A DNA stretch of 64,000 nt from Paenibacillaceae bacterium (GCA_900766135.1 CAAFUF010000057.1:26718-90717), one strand, 5' to 3'. Shown: positions 52,170 through 62,030, counted from the stretch's first letter. Translations and numbers: made by a program. The notes: a model not told the origin generated them from the sequence alone.

Positions 52170-52874
52170 TTAAGCCAAATAAGCTTCCTTGACTTGCTCG
52201 TTGGCGAGCAGCAAATCGGCCTCGTCCTCCATCAAGATTTCCCCGGTTTGCATCACATAGCCGCGATGGGCGATCTGCAAAGCCTGAAAAGCGTTTTGCT
52301 CGACGAGCAGCACGGTCATCCCCTCGCGGTTCAACTGCTGGATGATGTCAAAAATCTGCTCGACGATAATCGGAGCGAGCCCCATGGACGGTTCGTCCAG
52401 CAGCAGTATTTTCGGCTGCATCATCATCGCCCGGCCGATGGCCAGCATTTGCTGCTCCCCGCCGCTCATCGTCCCGCCCGTTTGCGCCAGCCGTTCGCGG
52501 AGCCGGGGAAAATGGTCGAACACCCTCTCCATCCGTTGCTTGATCGTCTTGTTGTCCCTCACGGAAAAAGCACCCATCTCGAGGTTTTCTTTCACCGTCA
52601 ACCTTGGGAAAATCCGCCGTCCTTCCGGCACATGCGCGATCCCTTCCAACGCTGCCCGATGCGGCGGCAAGCTCGACATCTCGGTCCCGTTAAAACGGAT
52701 GGTACCGATCATGTTCACCTGGCCGCAAATCGCCTTAAGCGTAGTGGACTTTCCCGCCCCATTGGAGCCGATCAGCGAAACGATCTCCCCCTCCTCCACG
52801 GTTAAGGTGACGCCTTTCAACGCTTCGATCGCCCCGTAATACGCGTGTACCTCACTCAGCTCCAGCAAGCTCAT
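52170..52874 (-). CDS. livF: branched-chain amino acid ABC transporter ATP-binding protein LivF
   Basis: 234 residues. Walker A GSNGAGKSTTLKAICG, signature TMSGGEQQMLAIGRAMMMQP, Walker B LLLDEPSMGLAP. The LivF-type features VLLVEQNAFQALQIAHRGYVM confirm the assignment. Start overlaps livG by 4 nt. One of two ATPases energising Leu/Ile/Val uptake. Confidence 0.95.
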   Translation of the reverse strand: MSLLELSEVHAYYGAIEALKGVTLTVEEGEIVSLIGSNGAGKSTTLKAICGQVNMIGTIRFNGTEMSSLPPHRAALEGIAHVPEGRRIFPRLTVKENLEMGAFSVRDNKTIKQRMERVFDHFPRLRERLAQTGGTMSGGEQQMLAIGRAMMMQPKILLLDEPSMGLAPIIVEQIFDIIQQLNREGMTVLLVEQNAFQALQIAHRGYVMQTGEILMEDEADLLLANEQVKEAYLA

Positions 52875-53671
52875 GAAATCACCTCGAGTCGGACGGCTTC
52901 GTTTTGGGCCGCGCTTTTGCCGAGGTAAGCCTCAATCACTTTCGGGTGGGATCGGATATCCTCCGGTCCGCCTTCGGCGATTTTCGTGCCGTAATCCAAT
53001 ACAAGGATATGGTCGGATAACTCCATCACCAGCTTCATGTCATGCTCGATCAGAATGATCGTCATCCCCGTCTCCTTCTGAATCCGCCGGATCAACCCGA
53101 TCAGCTCGGTCGTCTCGCGCGGATTCATCCCGGCTGCCGGTTCGTCCAGGAGCAGCACCTTCGGCTTTGCCGCGAGCGCCCGGGCGATCTCGAGCCGCCG
53201 CTGAGCGCCGTACGGCAGGTTGGCCGCTTGTTCGTTCAGCAGTTCCTGCAACCCGACGAACTCCAGTAATCGGTAGGCCTCCTGATGCACCAGCTCCTCC
53301 TCATGCCGGGCGGTCGGCAGCGAGAGCAGCGTGCCGATGATCCCCGCCTTCAGATGAATGTGCCTGCCGACCATGACGTTCTCCAACACGGTCATGCTGC
53401 CGAACAGGCGAATGTTCTGGAACGTTCGGGCGATTCCCAGGCTCACGATCTGATGGGGCTTGACCCCAACGATGGAGGTTCCGTCCAGTTCGATCGTGCC
53501 TTCGTCCGGGGTATAAATGCCGGTAATCATGTTAAAAAACGTCGTTTTCCCTGCCCCGTTGGGACCGATCACGGCGGAAATTTTGCCGCGCGGGAACGCA
53601 AAGTCGACGCCTCCAACCGCTGTCAATCCGCCGAAGCGTTTGACCAGCTTGCTGACTTTCAGAATCGTCAT
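52871..53671 (-). CDS. livG: branched-chain amino acid ABC transporter ATP-binding protein LivG
   Basis: 266 residues. Walker A GPNGAGKTTFFNMITG, the LivG signature NLPYGAQRRLEIARALA, Walker B LLLDEPAAGMNP and VILIEHDMKLVMEL. Overlaps livM by 4 nt and livF by 4 nt. Second ATPase of the importer. Confidence 0.95.
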   Translation of the reverse strand: MTILKVSKLVKRFGGLTAVGGVDFAFPRGKISAVIGPNGAGKTTFFNMITGIYTPDEGTIELDGTSIVGVKPHQIVSLGIARTFQNIRLFGSMTVLENVMVGRHIHLKAGIIGTLLSLPTARHEEELVHQEAYRLLEFVGLQELLNEQAANLPYGAQRRLEIARALAAKPKVLLLDEPAAGMNPRETTELIGLIRRIQKETGMTIILIEHDMKLVMELSDHILVLDYGTKIAEGGPEDIRSHPKVIEAYLGKSAAQNEAVRLEVIS

Positions 53672-54963
53672 TGACCTACACCTCCGCTTTGTTGGTTCGC
53701 CGGCGGCAAGACGGACAAAGCATTGTCGGAACGCTGCGCCTTAAGCCGCCCGGCATCCACCTTCCTGTTCTTGGCGGTGATCAGGCCGTTGGGCCTGAAG
53801 ATGGCGACGAGCACCAGGATCGCACCGAAGATAAGCCGCTGCATCTTGGACGGCGAAATCGAACTGGGGAGATGAATGACTCCTTGCAGCGTCAACTGGT
53901 TTAACCAGTTGGTAAGCTCCGTGAGCACCTGCAGGTTCAGGATCGTCACTAAAGCCGCGCCAAGAACGACGCCGGGCACGCTGCCCATCCCGCCAAGCAG
54001 CACCATAACCAGAATCGTAATCGATTCGAGCAGCGTAAAGCTGGTCGGATCGATGAACGTTTGCTTCGCCGCAAAAACCACCCCCATCATGCCGGAAAAA
54101 GAAGCGCCGATGGCAAAAGCGGTCAATTTGGTGCGAATGAGCGGAATGCCCATCGATTGCGCGGCGATCTCGTTCTCCCGAATCGCCTTCCACGCCCGTC
54201 CGAGCCGGGAATGCTCCAACCGTTTGACGCTGAAAATGACGATCGCCAAAATAAAGATCACGATAAAATAAAACTGGTTCGGAAACGTGAAGGAGAGGCC
54301 AAACAATTTGGGCGGTTGAATCGAAGATAACCCCATCGCCCCGTTCGTGATGTTCACCGGTTTATCCAAATTGTTAAAGATGATCCGGATAATTTCCCCG
54401 AACCCCAGCGTGACGATCGCCAGATAGTCGCCCTTGACCCGCAAAACCGGCAAACCGAGCAAGAGCCCGAACAAAGCGGCCATAAACCCGCCGAGCGCGA
54501 TAAATATCCAGAACGCACCCCCGGGCACCGGGAACAGATGGCCGGAGATCAACTCGTTCGCCTGCGGCGTGGCGAATATGGCGTACGTATAGGCTCCAAC
54601 CGCAAAGAAGGCAACAAAACCAAGATCGAGCAGCCCGGCGAATCCGACCACGATGTTAAGCCCTAACGCCATGGCGATGTAAATGCCGCACTGCGTGGCC
54701 ACTTCCATATAGGATTGATGGGCCGGGCCGCCGGAGGTAGCAAACGGGATGACCGCCAGCAGCAGTACCGCGCCGATCCCCCATTTGATCGAGGTTCGGA
54801 AAGTCGTCAAATACAGCAGCAGCAAGGAGCCAAGTAAGAGCAGAAAGGCGACAACCGACTTATCCGTTAAATACACGCTGGCCCCCGTGACCAGGACAAA
54901 TAACGATAGCAACAAGGCTTGAGCAGATTGGCTTCGCCCCAACCAAAGCTTCAGTTGATTCAT
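53668..54963 (-). CDS. livM: branched-chain amino acid ABC transporter permease LivM
   Basis: 431 residues with about eight to ten membrane segments. LivM-type core: AMALGLNIVVGFAGLLDLGFVAFFAVGAYTYAIFA, RVKGDYLAIVTLGFGEIIRIIFNN and the EAA-like SRLGRAWKAIRENEIAAQSMGI. The C-terminal 40 residues are a polar tail (NRKVDAGRLKAQRSDNALSV). GGTGATC precedes the ATG. Gap of 10 nt to livH. Confidence 0.94.
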   Translation of the reverse strand: MNQLKLWLGRSQSAQALLLSLFVLVTGASVYLTDKSVVAFLLLLGSLLLLYLTTFRTSIKWGIGAVLLLAVIPFATSGGPAHQSYMEVATQCGIYIAMALGLNIVVGFAGLLDLGFVAFFAVGAYTYAIFATPQANELISGHLFPVPGGAFWIFIALGGFMAALFGLLLGLPVLRVKGDYLAIVTLGFGEIIRIIFNNLDKPVNITNGAMGLSSIQPPKLFGLSFTFPNQFYFIVIFILAIVIFSVKRLEHSRLGRAWKAIRENEIAAQSMGIPLIRTKLTAFAIGASFSGMMGVVFAAKQTFIDPTSFTLLESITILVMVLLGGMGSVPGVVLGAALVTILNLQVLTELTNWLNQLTLQGVIHLPSSISPSKMQRLIFGAILVLVAIFRPNGLITAKNRKVDAGRLKAQRSDNALSVLPPANQQSGGVGQ

Positions 54964-54973
54964 GGCAGATCAC

Positions 54974-55957
54974 CTACACCTTCTCTTTCACGGCCTTGCC
55001 GAATAAGCCTTCCGGCTTGAAAATCAGCACCGCGATCAGGATCAGAAAAGCGACGACATCTTTATATTCCCCGCCCAACGCGCCCCCCGTCATGACCGAC
55101 AGGTTGGCGGAGGAGAACATCTCCAATACGCCGATGAACAACCCGCCGAACATGGCGCCCCGGATATTGCCGATGCCGCCGAGAACCGCCGCGGTGAATG
55201 CTTTCATCCCGAGGATAAACCCGATGTACGGATCGATGGTTCCATACTGCTGGGCGAACAGGACGCCGGTCCCGCCGCCCAGCGCCGATCCGATAAAGAA
55301 AGTCAGCGCGATCACTTTGTTCACGTTAATCGACATCAACGACGCCGTTTCCCGGTCCTGGGCTACGGCCCGCATGGCGGTTCCCCATTTCGTACGGTTC
55401 ACGAAAAAGTCGAGACCCACCATGAGTACGACGGCCACCGTCACCACAATGATCGTATTCGTCTTGAGAAACGCGTCGTCAAACCCGCTCCATAACGAAG
55501 AAGCACCGAGCTTCAAGTTATCGCCGTACAGCGAAATCCCGGTAACGATAAAATTCCCGGTACGGAGATCCGCGATAAACCGGACGATATCCTGCAGCAG
55601 AAAAGACACCCCGATCGCCGAAATCAGCGAGATGAGCTTCGGAGCCCGGCGGAGCGGCCGATAGGCCACCCGCTCGATGCCGATTCCCAGCATCCCGGTC
55701 GACAGCATCGCCGTCGCCAGGATGAGGAAGTAGGCGAGTCCGGCAGGCAGCCCGGTCAGCCAACCTGCCGAATTCATCGTCAGCAAGGCTGCGGTCCCTA
55801 CGAACGCACCGGTCATAAAGATTTCCCCGTGCGCGAAATTAATGAATTCGAGAATGCCGTAAACCATCGTATAACCGATGGCAACCACCGCGTAGACGGC
55901 GCCCAAAGTTAATCCGTCCACCAATACCTGAGGGAGTGTTTGCAGGATCATATCCAT
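54974..55957 (-). CDS. livH: branched-chain amino acid ABC transporter permease LivH
   Basis: 327 residues with about eight membrane segments. LivH core: LTLGAVYAVVAIGYTMVYGILEFINFAHGEIFMTGAF, RPLRRAPKLISLISAIGVSFLLQD and TKWGTAMRAVAQDRETASLMSINV. Followed by livM and preceded by the binding-protein gene 37 nt away. Acts in the cytoplasmic membrane. Confidence 0.95.
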   Translation of the reverse strand: MDMILQTLPQVLVDGLTLGAVYAVVAIGYTMVYGILEFINFAHGEIFMTGAFVGTAALLTMNSAGWLTGLPAGLAYFLILATAMLSTGMLGIGIERVAYRPLRRAPKLISLISAIGVSFLLQDIVRFIADLRTGNFIVTGISLYGDNLKLGASSLWSGFDDAFLKTNTIIVVTVAVVLMVGLDFFVNRTKWGTAMRAVAQDRETASLMSINVNKVIALTFFIGSALGGGTGVLFAQQYGTIDPYIGFILGMKAFTAAVLGGIGNIRGAMFGGLFIGVLEMFSSANLSVMTGGALGGEYKDVVAFLILIAVLIFKPEGLFGKAVKEKV

Positions 55958-55994
55958 AAGTCCTTACCTCTTCTGCGTTATTGCCAAAGTCCAA

Positions 55995-57209
55995 TTACTT
56001 CGGCTGTTCGATTTCCGATACCATCGTGCCAGGGTAGGTTGGCGAATCGAATTTATAGATGAAGACCTTGGCATATTCGTTATCGCCTTTGTCGTCAAAG
56101 CTGACTTTCGTGGCGATCCCCTCAAAGTCGGTCGTGGCCCGGACCGCATCACGAACCTGCTCGCGTGTCGGCAGCTTGCCACCATTGTCCTCGATTGCTT
56201 TCTTCACCGCGTTTAAAATGACATTCATCGAATCATAAGCATAAGCGGAGTAGTTCTCGACGGATTTGCCAAACTTCTCTTTATATTTATCCGCCCATTC
56301 CTTGTTGGACTTCGTAACGTCGGTAGACACGGAGCTGTAAGCCACTTCCGTCAGCTTGTCGCCGGCAATGTCCACCATGCCCGAGGAATCCAGCGCGTCC
56401 CCGCCCATAATCGGCACGGTGATCCCCTTCTCCCGGGCCTGTTTGACGATCAATCCAGCCTCCGCATACATCCCGCCGAAGAAAATAAAATCCGGCTTTT
56501 TGCTGAGCACCTGGTTCAGTACGCCGTTAAAGTCCTTCTCCCCAACCGTAATGCCCTCGTAACCGGCAATGGTCGCCCCCAGTTCTTCGGCCGCGCTGCG
56601 GAACGCGTCGGCCAGACCTTGCCCATAAGCCGTTTTATCCTGGATCACGAAAATATTTTTCGCCCCCACCGTTTTCACGGCATATTCGGCGCCCGCCGGT
56701 CCCTGGAAGTCGTCGCGGGCGACAATCCGGTTGGCCGCTTTCAGCTTTCGGTCGGTGAAGTCGGTTGCCGTGCTGGCCGGAGAGACCATCGGAATCCCGT
56801 ATTTCTCGTACACCACCGAGCTCGGAATCGATACCCCGGAGTTCAGATGTCCCAATACCGCCAATACCGCCTGGTCGGCGCCGATCAATTCGGAGTTGGC
56901 GACGCCTTTCTTCGAATCGCCTTGGTCGTCGTAAGGCACGAACTGCAGGTCGAATCCCATTTCCTTAAAGTCCGCTTGGCGCTCTTCCAGCGCCATCTGC
57001 CCTCCGAGCTTGATCGATTCCCCCTGAATGGCCGAGCCCCCGGATAGCGGGGATTGCGAAGCGATCTTGATGACGGTGAGTTCGCCTCCGGCAGCGGCAG
57101 CATTGCCATCCGCCGGTTTCGCCTTATCGCCGGACGAAGTACACGCCGAGAGCAAACCGATCAATAGACAAGTACATGCAAGCCATGCGAACCTTTTTTT
57201 TCCCTTCAT
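55995..57209 (-). CDS. branched-chain amino acid-binding lipoprotein (LivJ/LivK-like)
   Basis: 404 residues from ATG 57209 (AGGAGG 6 nt upstream; the ATG two codons earlier is too near). Lipobox LIGLLSACTSSG with Cys23. Two-lobed Leu/Ile/Val-type domain: IKIASQSPLSGGSAIQGESIKLGGQMALEE, GIPMVSPASTATDFTD, AYGQGLADAFRSAAEELGA and YSAYAYDSMNVILNAVKKAIED. First gene of the liv operon. Binds branched-chain or related amino acids outside the membrane. Confidence 0.94.
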   Translation of the reverse strand: MKGKKRFAWLACTCLLIGLLSACTSSGDKAKPADGNAAAAGGELTVIKIASQSPLSGGSAIQGESIKLGGQMALEERQADFKEMGFDLQFVPYDDQGDSKKGVANSELIGADQAVLAVLGHLNSGVSIPSSVVYEKYGIPMVSPASTATDFTDRKLKAANRIVARDDFQGPAGAEYAVKTVGAKNIFVIQDKTAYGQGLADAFRSAAEELGATIAGYEGITVGEKDFNGVLNQVLSKKPDFIFFGGMYAEAGLIVKQAREKGITVPIMGGDALDSSGMVDIAGDKLTEVAYSSVSTDVTKSNKEWADKYKEKFGKSVENYSAYAYDSMNVILNAVKKAIEDNGGKLPTREQVRDAVRATTDFEGIATKVSFDDKGDNEYAKVFIYKFDSPTYPGTMVSEIEQPK

Positions 57210-57279
57210 ACACATCCTCCTAATATAGGTTTTTTTCCCAGGGTCGCGCCCCGTTCAGCGTTATGTATGCGTCATATTC

Positions 57280-57317
57280 ACTAACATCTAACGATCTAAA
57301 TCCATTTTTATGTTAGT
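57280..57317. promoter_or_regulatory. inverted repeat upstream of the liv operon, possible operator
   Basis: ACTAACAT (57280-57287) and ATGTTAGT (57310-57317) form perfect 8-bp inverted arms with 22 nt between, about 70 nt before the binding-protein start. It may be a regulator site; no binding protein is assigned. Confidence 0.35.
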
Positions 57318-57437
57318 ATTCGTGACATTTGAAATCACCTTACTCCATCGGCTACGCAAAACTACGATTTCCGACTTGATCTCAAGACAAAAAAGCGAAT
57401 TTATTTTGCAAGAGCGTTCCCGCCTCCCTCTAAACAC

Positions 57438-57469
57438 AAAAAAGCCCCGCCCTTCTTCATGGCGGAGCT
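57438..57469 (-). terminator. terminator after acetyltransferase gene
   Basis: AGCCCCGCC (57443-57451) and GGCGGAGCT (57461-57469), one mismatch; six T residues follow on the minus strand (57438-57443). Confidence 0.85.
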
Positions 57470-57499
57470 TGAATCGCAGTTTGTCTGTATATGATTTTA

Positions 57500-58051
57500 T
57501 TAGGCTTGAGTTAACGGCTTATTCATACGGTAGCCGGTGCAGCCGAACCCGCAATGCTCATAGAACGTTTTGGCGGATAGATGATTCTCGCGGGCCGTCG
57601 ATAATACCAGATCCGTGCTGCCCCGTTCACGGGCCCACTTCTCCGCTTCTTCGATCAACCGTTTCCCGATCCCCGTACCGCGGTGCTTCTCGTCAACGAC
57701 CAATGCCGTAATCCGGGTGACCGGTTTACTCATGTCATGCGTCTGATGCTGCTTGAGAAAAGCCGTCCCAACGACCACGCCGTCGAGTTCCGCCACCAGA
57801 TTACCAAGCAGCAGCTGGCCTTCCAGCATCGCTAAGCGTTCCTTCAGCACGCTTGCCGTCATCGGATAACGCAGCTGACGCATTAAAGGAAGCATGTGTT
57901 GAACATCGTCGCAACAACCGTTGCGAATGACCAAAGCCGGAGCTAACGCCTCAATACTCAATTGGACCAAACCACCTTTAATAAAATTACCGCTTTGTTT
58001 AGGCGCGGCTGCGAGCTGATTCAACAGCTTCCGCGGTGCTGCAATGATCAT
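57500..58051 (-). CDS. GNAT-family N-acetyltransferase
   Basis: 183 residues, a single GNAT domain in the last 140 residues: ITALVVDEKHRGTGIGKRLIEEAEKWA (acetyl-CoA site) and LSTARENHLSAKTFYEHCGFGCTGYRMNK. The first 40 residues lack a clear domain, and a start near residue 30-40 is possible although AGG lies before the ATG at 58051. Substrate unknown. Confidence 0.88.
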   Translation of the reverse strand: MIIAAPRKLLNQLAAAPKQSGNFIKGGLVQLSIEALAPALVIRNGCCDDVQHMLPLMRQLRYPMTASVLKERLAMLEGQLLLGNLVAELDGVVVGTAFLKQHQTHDMSKPVTRITALVVDEKHRGTGIGKRLIEEAEKWARERGSTDLVLSTARENHLSAKTFYEHCGFGCTGYRMNKPLTQA

Positions 58052-58233
58052 ATAAATTGCCTAGCCCCCACTGCCCGGCAGTTGGATCGCCAATGGGCGG
58101 TTTCCTGCAGGAGCCCCTCCGCGTAAGGTTCGATCTCCTTAACGCTAGGTTAACAATCCTACTCTATTTTCCGGCTTTATGAGCAAGATTGCAATAGTTC
58201 TAATTAAAAATGTAAATATTTTTCGATAAAAAG

Positions 58234-60090
58234 TTACAAATAACGAAATTGTGCTTCGACCAAGCCGTAATAGATTCCCTTTTGTTCCAAAAGCTCCCGG
58301 TGGGTGCCCGATTCTTTGATCTCGCCATGATCCAGCACGATGATCTTGTCGGCACTGCGTATGGTCGAGAGCCGATGGGCCACGATAAACGAAGTCCTCC
58401 CCTTGAGCAGCACCTTCAGCGCTTCCTGGATCTTCAGTTCGGTCTCCGTATCGATGCTGGCCGTTGCCTCGTCGAGGATGAGAATCCGCGGATTCGCCAG
58501 CAGCGCCCGGGCGAACGACAGCAGCTGCCGTTGCCCCATCGACAGCACGTTGCCTCGTTCCTCCACCTCCGTACCATAGCCGTTCGGCAGCTTCATGATA
58601 AAATCGTGGGCATCCACCGCCTTGGCCGCAGCCTCCACTTCCTCGTCCGTCGCATCCAACCGGCCGAACCGGATATTATCCCGGATCGTTCCCGAGAAAA
58701 TGAACGTATCCTGCAGCACGACTCCAATTTGGCTGCGGAGGCTTTGGACGGTGACGTCGCGAATGTCATGACCATCGATGACGACCGAACCGCCGCTGGG
58801 GTCGTAAAACCGGCTGAGCAGGTTGATGATCGTACTCTTACCCGAACCCGTATGCCCGACGAGCGCGATCGATTGGCCGGGATGCACGTCCAGATCGATG
58901 CCTTTTAAGGCGGGACGCCCTTTTTCATATTCAAACACGACCTGATGAAAGCGGATCTTCCCCGTAATCGCCGGCAGCGGCTTGGCCCCTGGCTTATCGG
59001 CGATATTCGGCTCCTCGTCGATAAATTCAAAAATCCGCTCGGACGAGGCCATCGCCACCAGCAGTTGGTTATACATCTGCCCCAAGCGATTGATCGGATC
59101 CCAGAAGTTGCCCACATAATTGCTAAAGGCTACCAGCAAACCGATCGTCAGTTCCCCGGACTGAATCAGGTAAACGCCCAGCACAAACAGCACGAACGTG
59201 CCGACACCTCCGGTGATTTCGATCAATGGACCGAACCCCTGGTTCATCGCCGACGCTTTGTCCCACGATTTCTTGCTGCTCAGGTTCATCGAATCGAAGT
59301 AACGCATGTTCTCCCGCTCTTGCGTGTAAGCCTGGGTGACGCGTATGCCCTGGATCGATTCGTTAAGATGAGAGTTGATCCGTGAGTTTTTCATGCGGAC
59401 TTCCTGCCAGGCCATCCGGATTTTTTGCCGAAGTTTGGTGGAGATCAGGAACATGATGGGTACGGTGATCATCACCGCAAGCCCCAGCTTCCAGTTGATC
59501 AGCAACAAAATCACGACGATTCCCGCGAGCTGCACGCAGTCGATCATCAGGTTAACGACTCCGTTGGTGAACAGCTCCTGCAGGGAATTGACGTCATTGG
59601 TGACCCGCACCAGCACCGAGCCCGCCGGACGTTTATCGAAGAAGTTGAACGAGAGCTTCTGAATATGCTTAAACAAATCGGCGCGCAAGTCATAGATAAC
59701 CCTCTGCCCGATGATGTTCGTGTATTTGATCCGGTAGACACCGGAGGCCCATTGGATCAGGTACAGCACGAGGACCGCAGCGGTGATGCCGTACAGCAGT
59801 GTTAAGCTGGTCCGGCCGTTCTCCGGCACGATCGCGCGGTCGATGGCCAAACTCGTCAAATAAGGCACGGCCAGCTTCGTCACCGTTCCAAGCACCGTCA
59901 TCAGGATGATCAAGGGCAGCATTTGTTTGGCATAGGGTTTCATGTAAGCGAAGAGCCGGCGAAACTGCTGCCAGTCAAACGCCTTATCGATCACCTCGTC
60001 GTCCTGGTAGACAAAACGCTCTTCGATTTTTCCGCGGGCGGCTTCCTTGCCGCCCGCCGGCTTAGGCCGGGTTGCCGTTTGCGTATTCAT
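58234..60090 (-). CDS. ABC exporter half, YfiC/BmrD-like, consensus Walker B
   Basis: 618 residues. N-terminal cytoplasmic extension of about 45 residues (charged), six membrane helices, then an ATPase: Walker A GHTGSGKST, Q-loop VLQDTFIFSGTIRDN, signature VLSMGQRQLLSFARALL (LSMGQ in place of LSGGQ), Walker B ILILDEATASIDTETE and switch His in IVAHRLS. Start overlaps the partner gene by 4 nt (ATGA). Forms a heterodimer with the product of 60087-61856; its catalytic Glu is intact while its signature is altered. Probable multidrug or lipid exporter. Confidence 0.92.
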   Translation of the reverse strand: MNTQTATRPKPAGGKEAARGKIEERFVYQDDEVIDKAFDWQQFRRLFAYMKPYAKQMLPLIILMTVLGTVTKLAVPYLTSLAIDRAIVPENGRTSLTLLYGITAAVLVLYLIQWASGVYRIKYTNIIGQRVIYDLRADLFKHIQKLSFNFFDKRPAGSVLVRVTNDVNSLQELFTNGVVNLMIDCVQLAGIVVILLLINWKLGLAVMITVPIMFLISTKLRQKIRMAWQEVRMKNSRINSHLNESIQGIRVTQAYTQERENMRYFDSMNLSSKKSWDKASAMNQGFGPLIEITGGVGTFVLFVLGVYLIQSGELTIGLLVAFSNYVGNFWDPINRLGQMYNQLLVAMASSERIFEFIDEEPNIADKPGAKPLPAITGKIRFHQVVFEYEKGRPALKGIDLDVHPGQSIALVGHTGSGKSTIINLLSRFYDPSGGSVVIDGHDIRDVTVQSLRSQIGVVLQDTFIFSGTIRDNIRFGRLDATDEEVEAAAKAVDAHDFIMKLPNGYGTEVEERGNVLSMGQRQLLSFARALLANPRILILDEATASIDTETELKIQEALKVLLKGRTSFIVAHRLSTIRSADKIIVLDHGEIKESGTHRELLEQKGIYYGLVEAQFRYL

Positions 60091-61856
60091 GCGTTCCCCT
60101 CCCCTTCGCGCCGGGTCGCTCCGGCCAAATGATCCGCGTATTGGATACGGTACACGTCCCGATACGGACCCGGAGCTTCAATCAGCTCCTCATGTCTCCC
60201 GCGTTGAACGACCCGCCCTTCGTTCAAGACGAGGATTTCGTCGGCGTGCCGCAGCGAGGAGATCCGGTGGGCGATAATAAACGTCGTTCGGCCCCGCATG
60301 ACCTCCTGAAAACCGGATTGGATCTCCTGCTCGGTCTCCATGTCCACCGCGCTGGTGGCATCATCCAAGATCAGGATTTTCGGGTTCTTGAGCAGGGCTC
60401 GCGCGATGGCGATCCTTTGCTTTTGCCCCCCGGACAAGCCAAGCCCCCGTTCGCCAACTACGGTATCGTAACCCTCCGGCAGCTCCATGATAAAATCGTG
60501 AGCTTTGGCCAATTGGGCGGCGCGAATGATCTCCTCCATGGATACGTCGGTCATGCCGTAAGCGATATTGCCCTTAATGGTCGACGAGAACAGGAACGTT
60601 TCCTGGAACACCGTGGCGATTTGGCTGCGCAGGCTGCGCACGCTGAGCTCCCGGATATCTGTGCCGTCCAAGCGGATATGGCCTTTGTTCACGTCATAAG
60701 CGCGCATCAACAGCTGGATGATCGTCGATTTACCGGAACCGGTGCCGCCGAGGAAACCGATCACGGATCCGGGCGGCGCATGGAACTCGATGTCGACCAC
60801 CGCCGGCATTTTGTTTCCGTAAGCGAACGTGACCCGTTCGAACCGGACATCGCCGCGAACCTGCTCCGGATCGAGCTCCACGGCTTGCGCTTGGTCCTTG
60901 ACGTCGATCGGCTGATTCAAAATCTCCAGCACCCGTTCGCCGGACGCCTTGGATTGCGTATAGTTATTAATATGGAAGCCCAAACCCCACATCGGGCCGA
61001 TGATAAACCAGATTAGACTAAAGAAGGCGACCAGATCGCCGAGCGACAGTTGCCCCTTGATCACCAGGGTCCCACCGACCGACAACAGCACCGCGACGCT
61101 GACGGAAGCCAGCAGCTCCATCACCGGAAAGAACTTGCTCCATAACGTCGCCGCGAAGATCTGGTTATCCTTATACCGCTCGTTTCGGTGCGAGAACTTC
61201 TCCACTTCGTGCGGCTCCCGGGCGAACGATTTCACGGTGCGTACGCCGGTCACGTTCTCCTGCACCGCGGTCGTCAAGGAACTCAGCGCCTGGCGCATTT
61301 CCTGGAACGCCGGATGAATTTTCGACTCGAATTTGAGGGCCACGCCGGCCAGGAACGGAATCGTAATCATCGTTACCAAGGTCAGCTGCCAGTGAATGGA
61401 CAACATGACCGCCGATCCGAACGTCACCATCAGGATGAGATTCAGCAGTTGGGCGAAGCCAAACCCGACGAAGTTGCGGATCGCTTCCAAATCCCCCGTC
61501 AACCGCGACATTAAATCCCCTGTTTTGGCCGTATCGTAATAGCGGAACGATAAGAACTGCAGCTTCTCGTAACACGCGTTGCGCAACCGGTACGCGAGGT
61601 AATTCCCCAGCCTTCCGCCGAAAAATCCGTGCAGGAACTGCAGCAGCGCCTTAACGGCCACAACGGAAACCGCCGTCGCGGCAATCCATACCACTTCTCC
61701 GTAATTTCCCGGCCGAATCACGTCGTCGATCAGCTTGCGCAGCAGCATCGGATAAACTAAACCGAGCCCGGTCGCAGCCGCCAAGCACAAAATCGACAAT
61801 ACCAAGTAATTCAACCTTGCCCGGTAATATCCCCGAAGTTGCCTGAGAACCTCCAT
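60087..61856 (-). CDS. ABC exporter half, YfiB/BmrC-like, degenerate Walker B
   Basis: 589 residues from ATG 61856 (AGGAGGAG 7 nt upstream). Six membrane helices, then Walker A GGTGSGKST, Q-loop VFQETFLFSSTIKGN, proper signature LSGGQKQRIAIARALL, Walker B ILILDDATSAVDMETE where Asp replaces the catalytic Glu, and switch His in IIAHRIS. This is the non-hydrolysing half expected in heterodimeric exporters such as BmrCD or TM287/288. First gene of the pair. Confidence 0.92.
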   Translation of the reverse strand: MEVLRQLRGYYRARLNYLVLSILCLAAATGLGLVYPMLLRKLIDDVIRPGNYGEVVWIAATAVSVVAVKALLQFLHGFFGGRLGNYLAYRLRNACYEKLQFLSFRYYDTAKTGDLMSRLTGDLEAIRNFVGFGFAQLLNLILMVTFGSAVMLSIHWQLTLVTMITIPFLAGVALKFESKIHPAFQEMRQALSSLTTAVQENVTGVRTVKSFAREPHEVEKFSHRNERYKDNQIFAATLWSKFFPVMELLASVSVAVLLSVGGTLVIKGQLSLGDLVAFFSLIWFIIGPMWGLGFHINNYTQSKASGERVLEILNQPIDVKDQAQAVELDPEQVRGDVRFERVTFAYGNKMPAVVDIEFHAPPGSVIGFLGGTGSGKSTIIQLLMRAYDVNKGHIRLDGTDIRELSVRSLRSQIATVFQETFLFSSTIKGNIAYGMTDVSMEEIIRAAQLAKAHDFIMELPEGYDTVVGERGLGLSGGQKQRIAIARALLKNPKILILDDATSAVDMETEQEIQSGFQEVMRGRTTFIIAHRISSLRHADEILVLNEGRVVQRGRHEELIEAPGPYRDVYRIQYADHLAGATRREGEGNA

Positions 61857-62030
61857 GTCTCTCCTCCTACATCCGTTTGTCATCAAAAGCCAACGGTCCC
61901 GGACGTCTTGGCTGCGATGGAAGGGAGATCTGTCTGAACGCCGCGAAACCTGTCACAGCCTGGAAGCATACGCTTTCATGGCTTTAGCTCCTTGCAGTTT
62001 ATCATCAGGAATTTCCCGCGGCAAAGCGAA

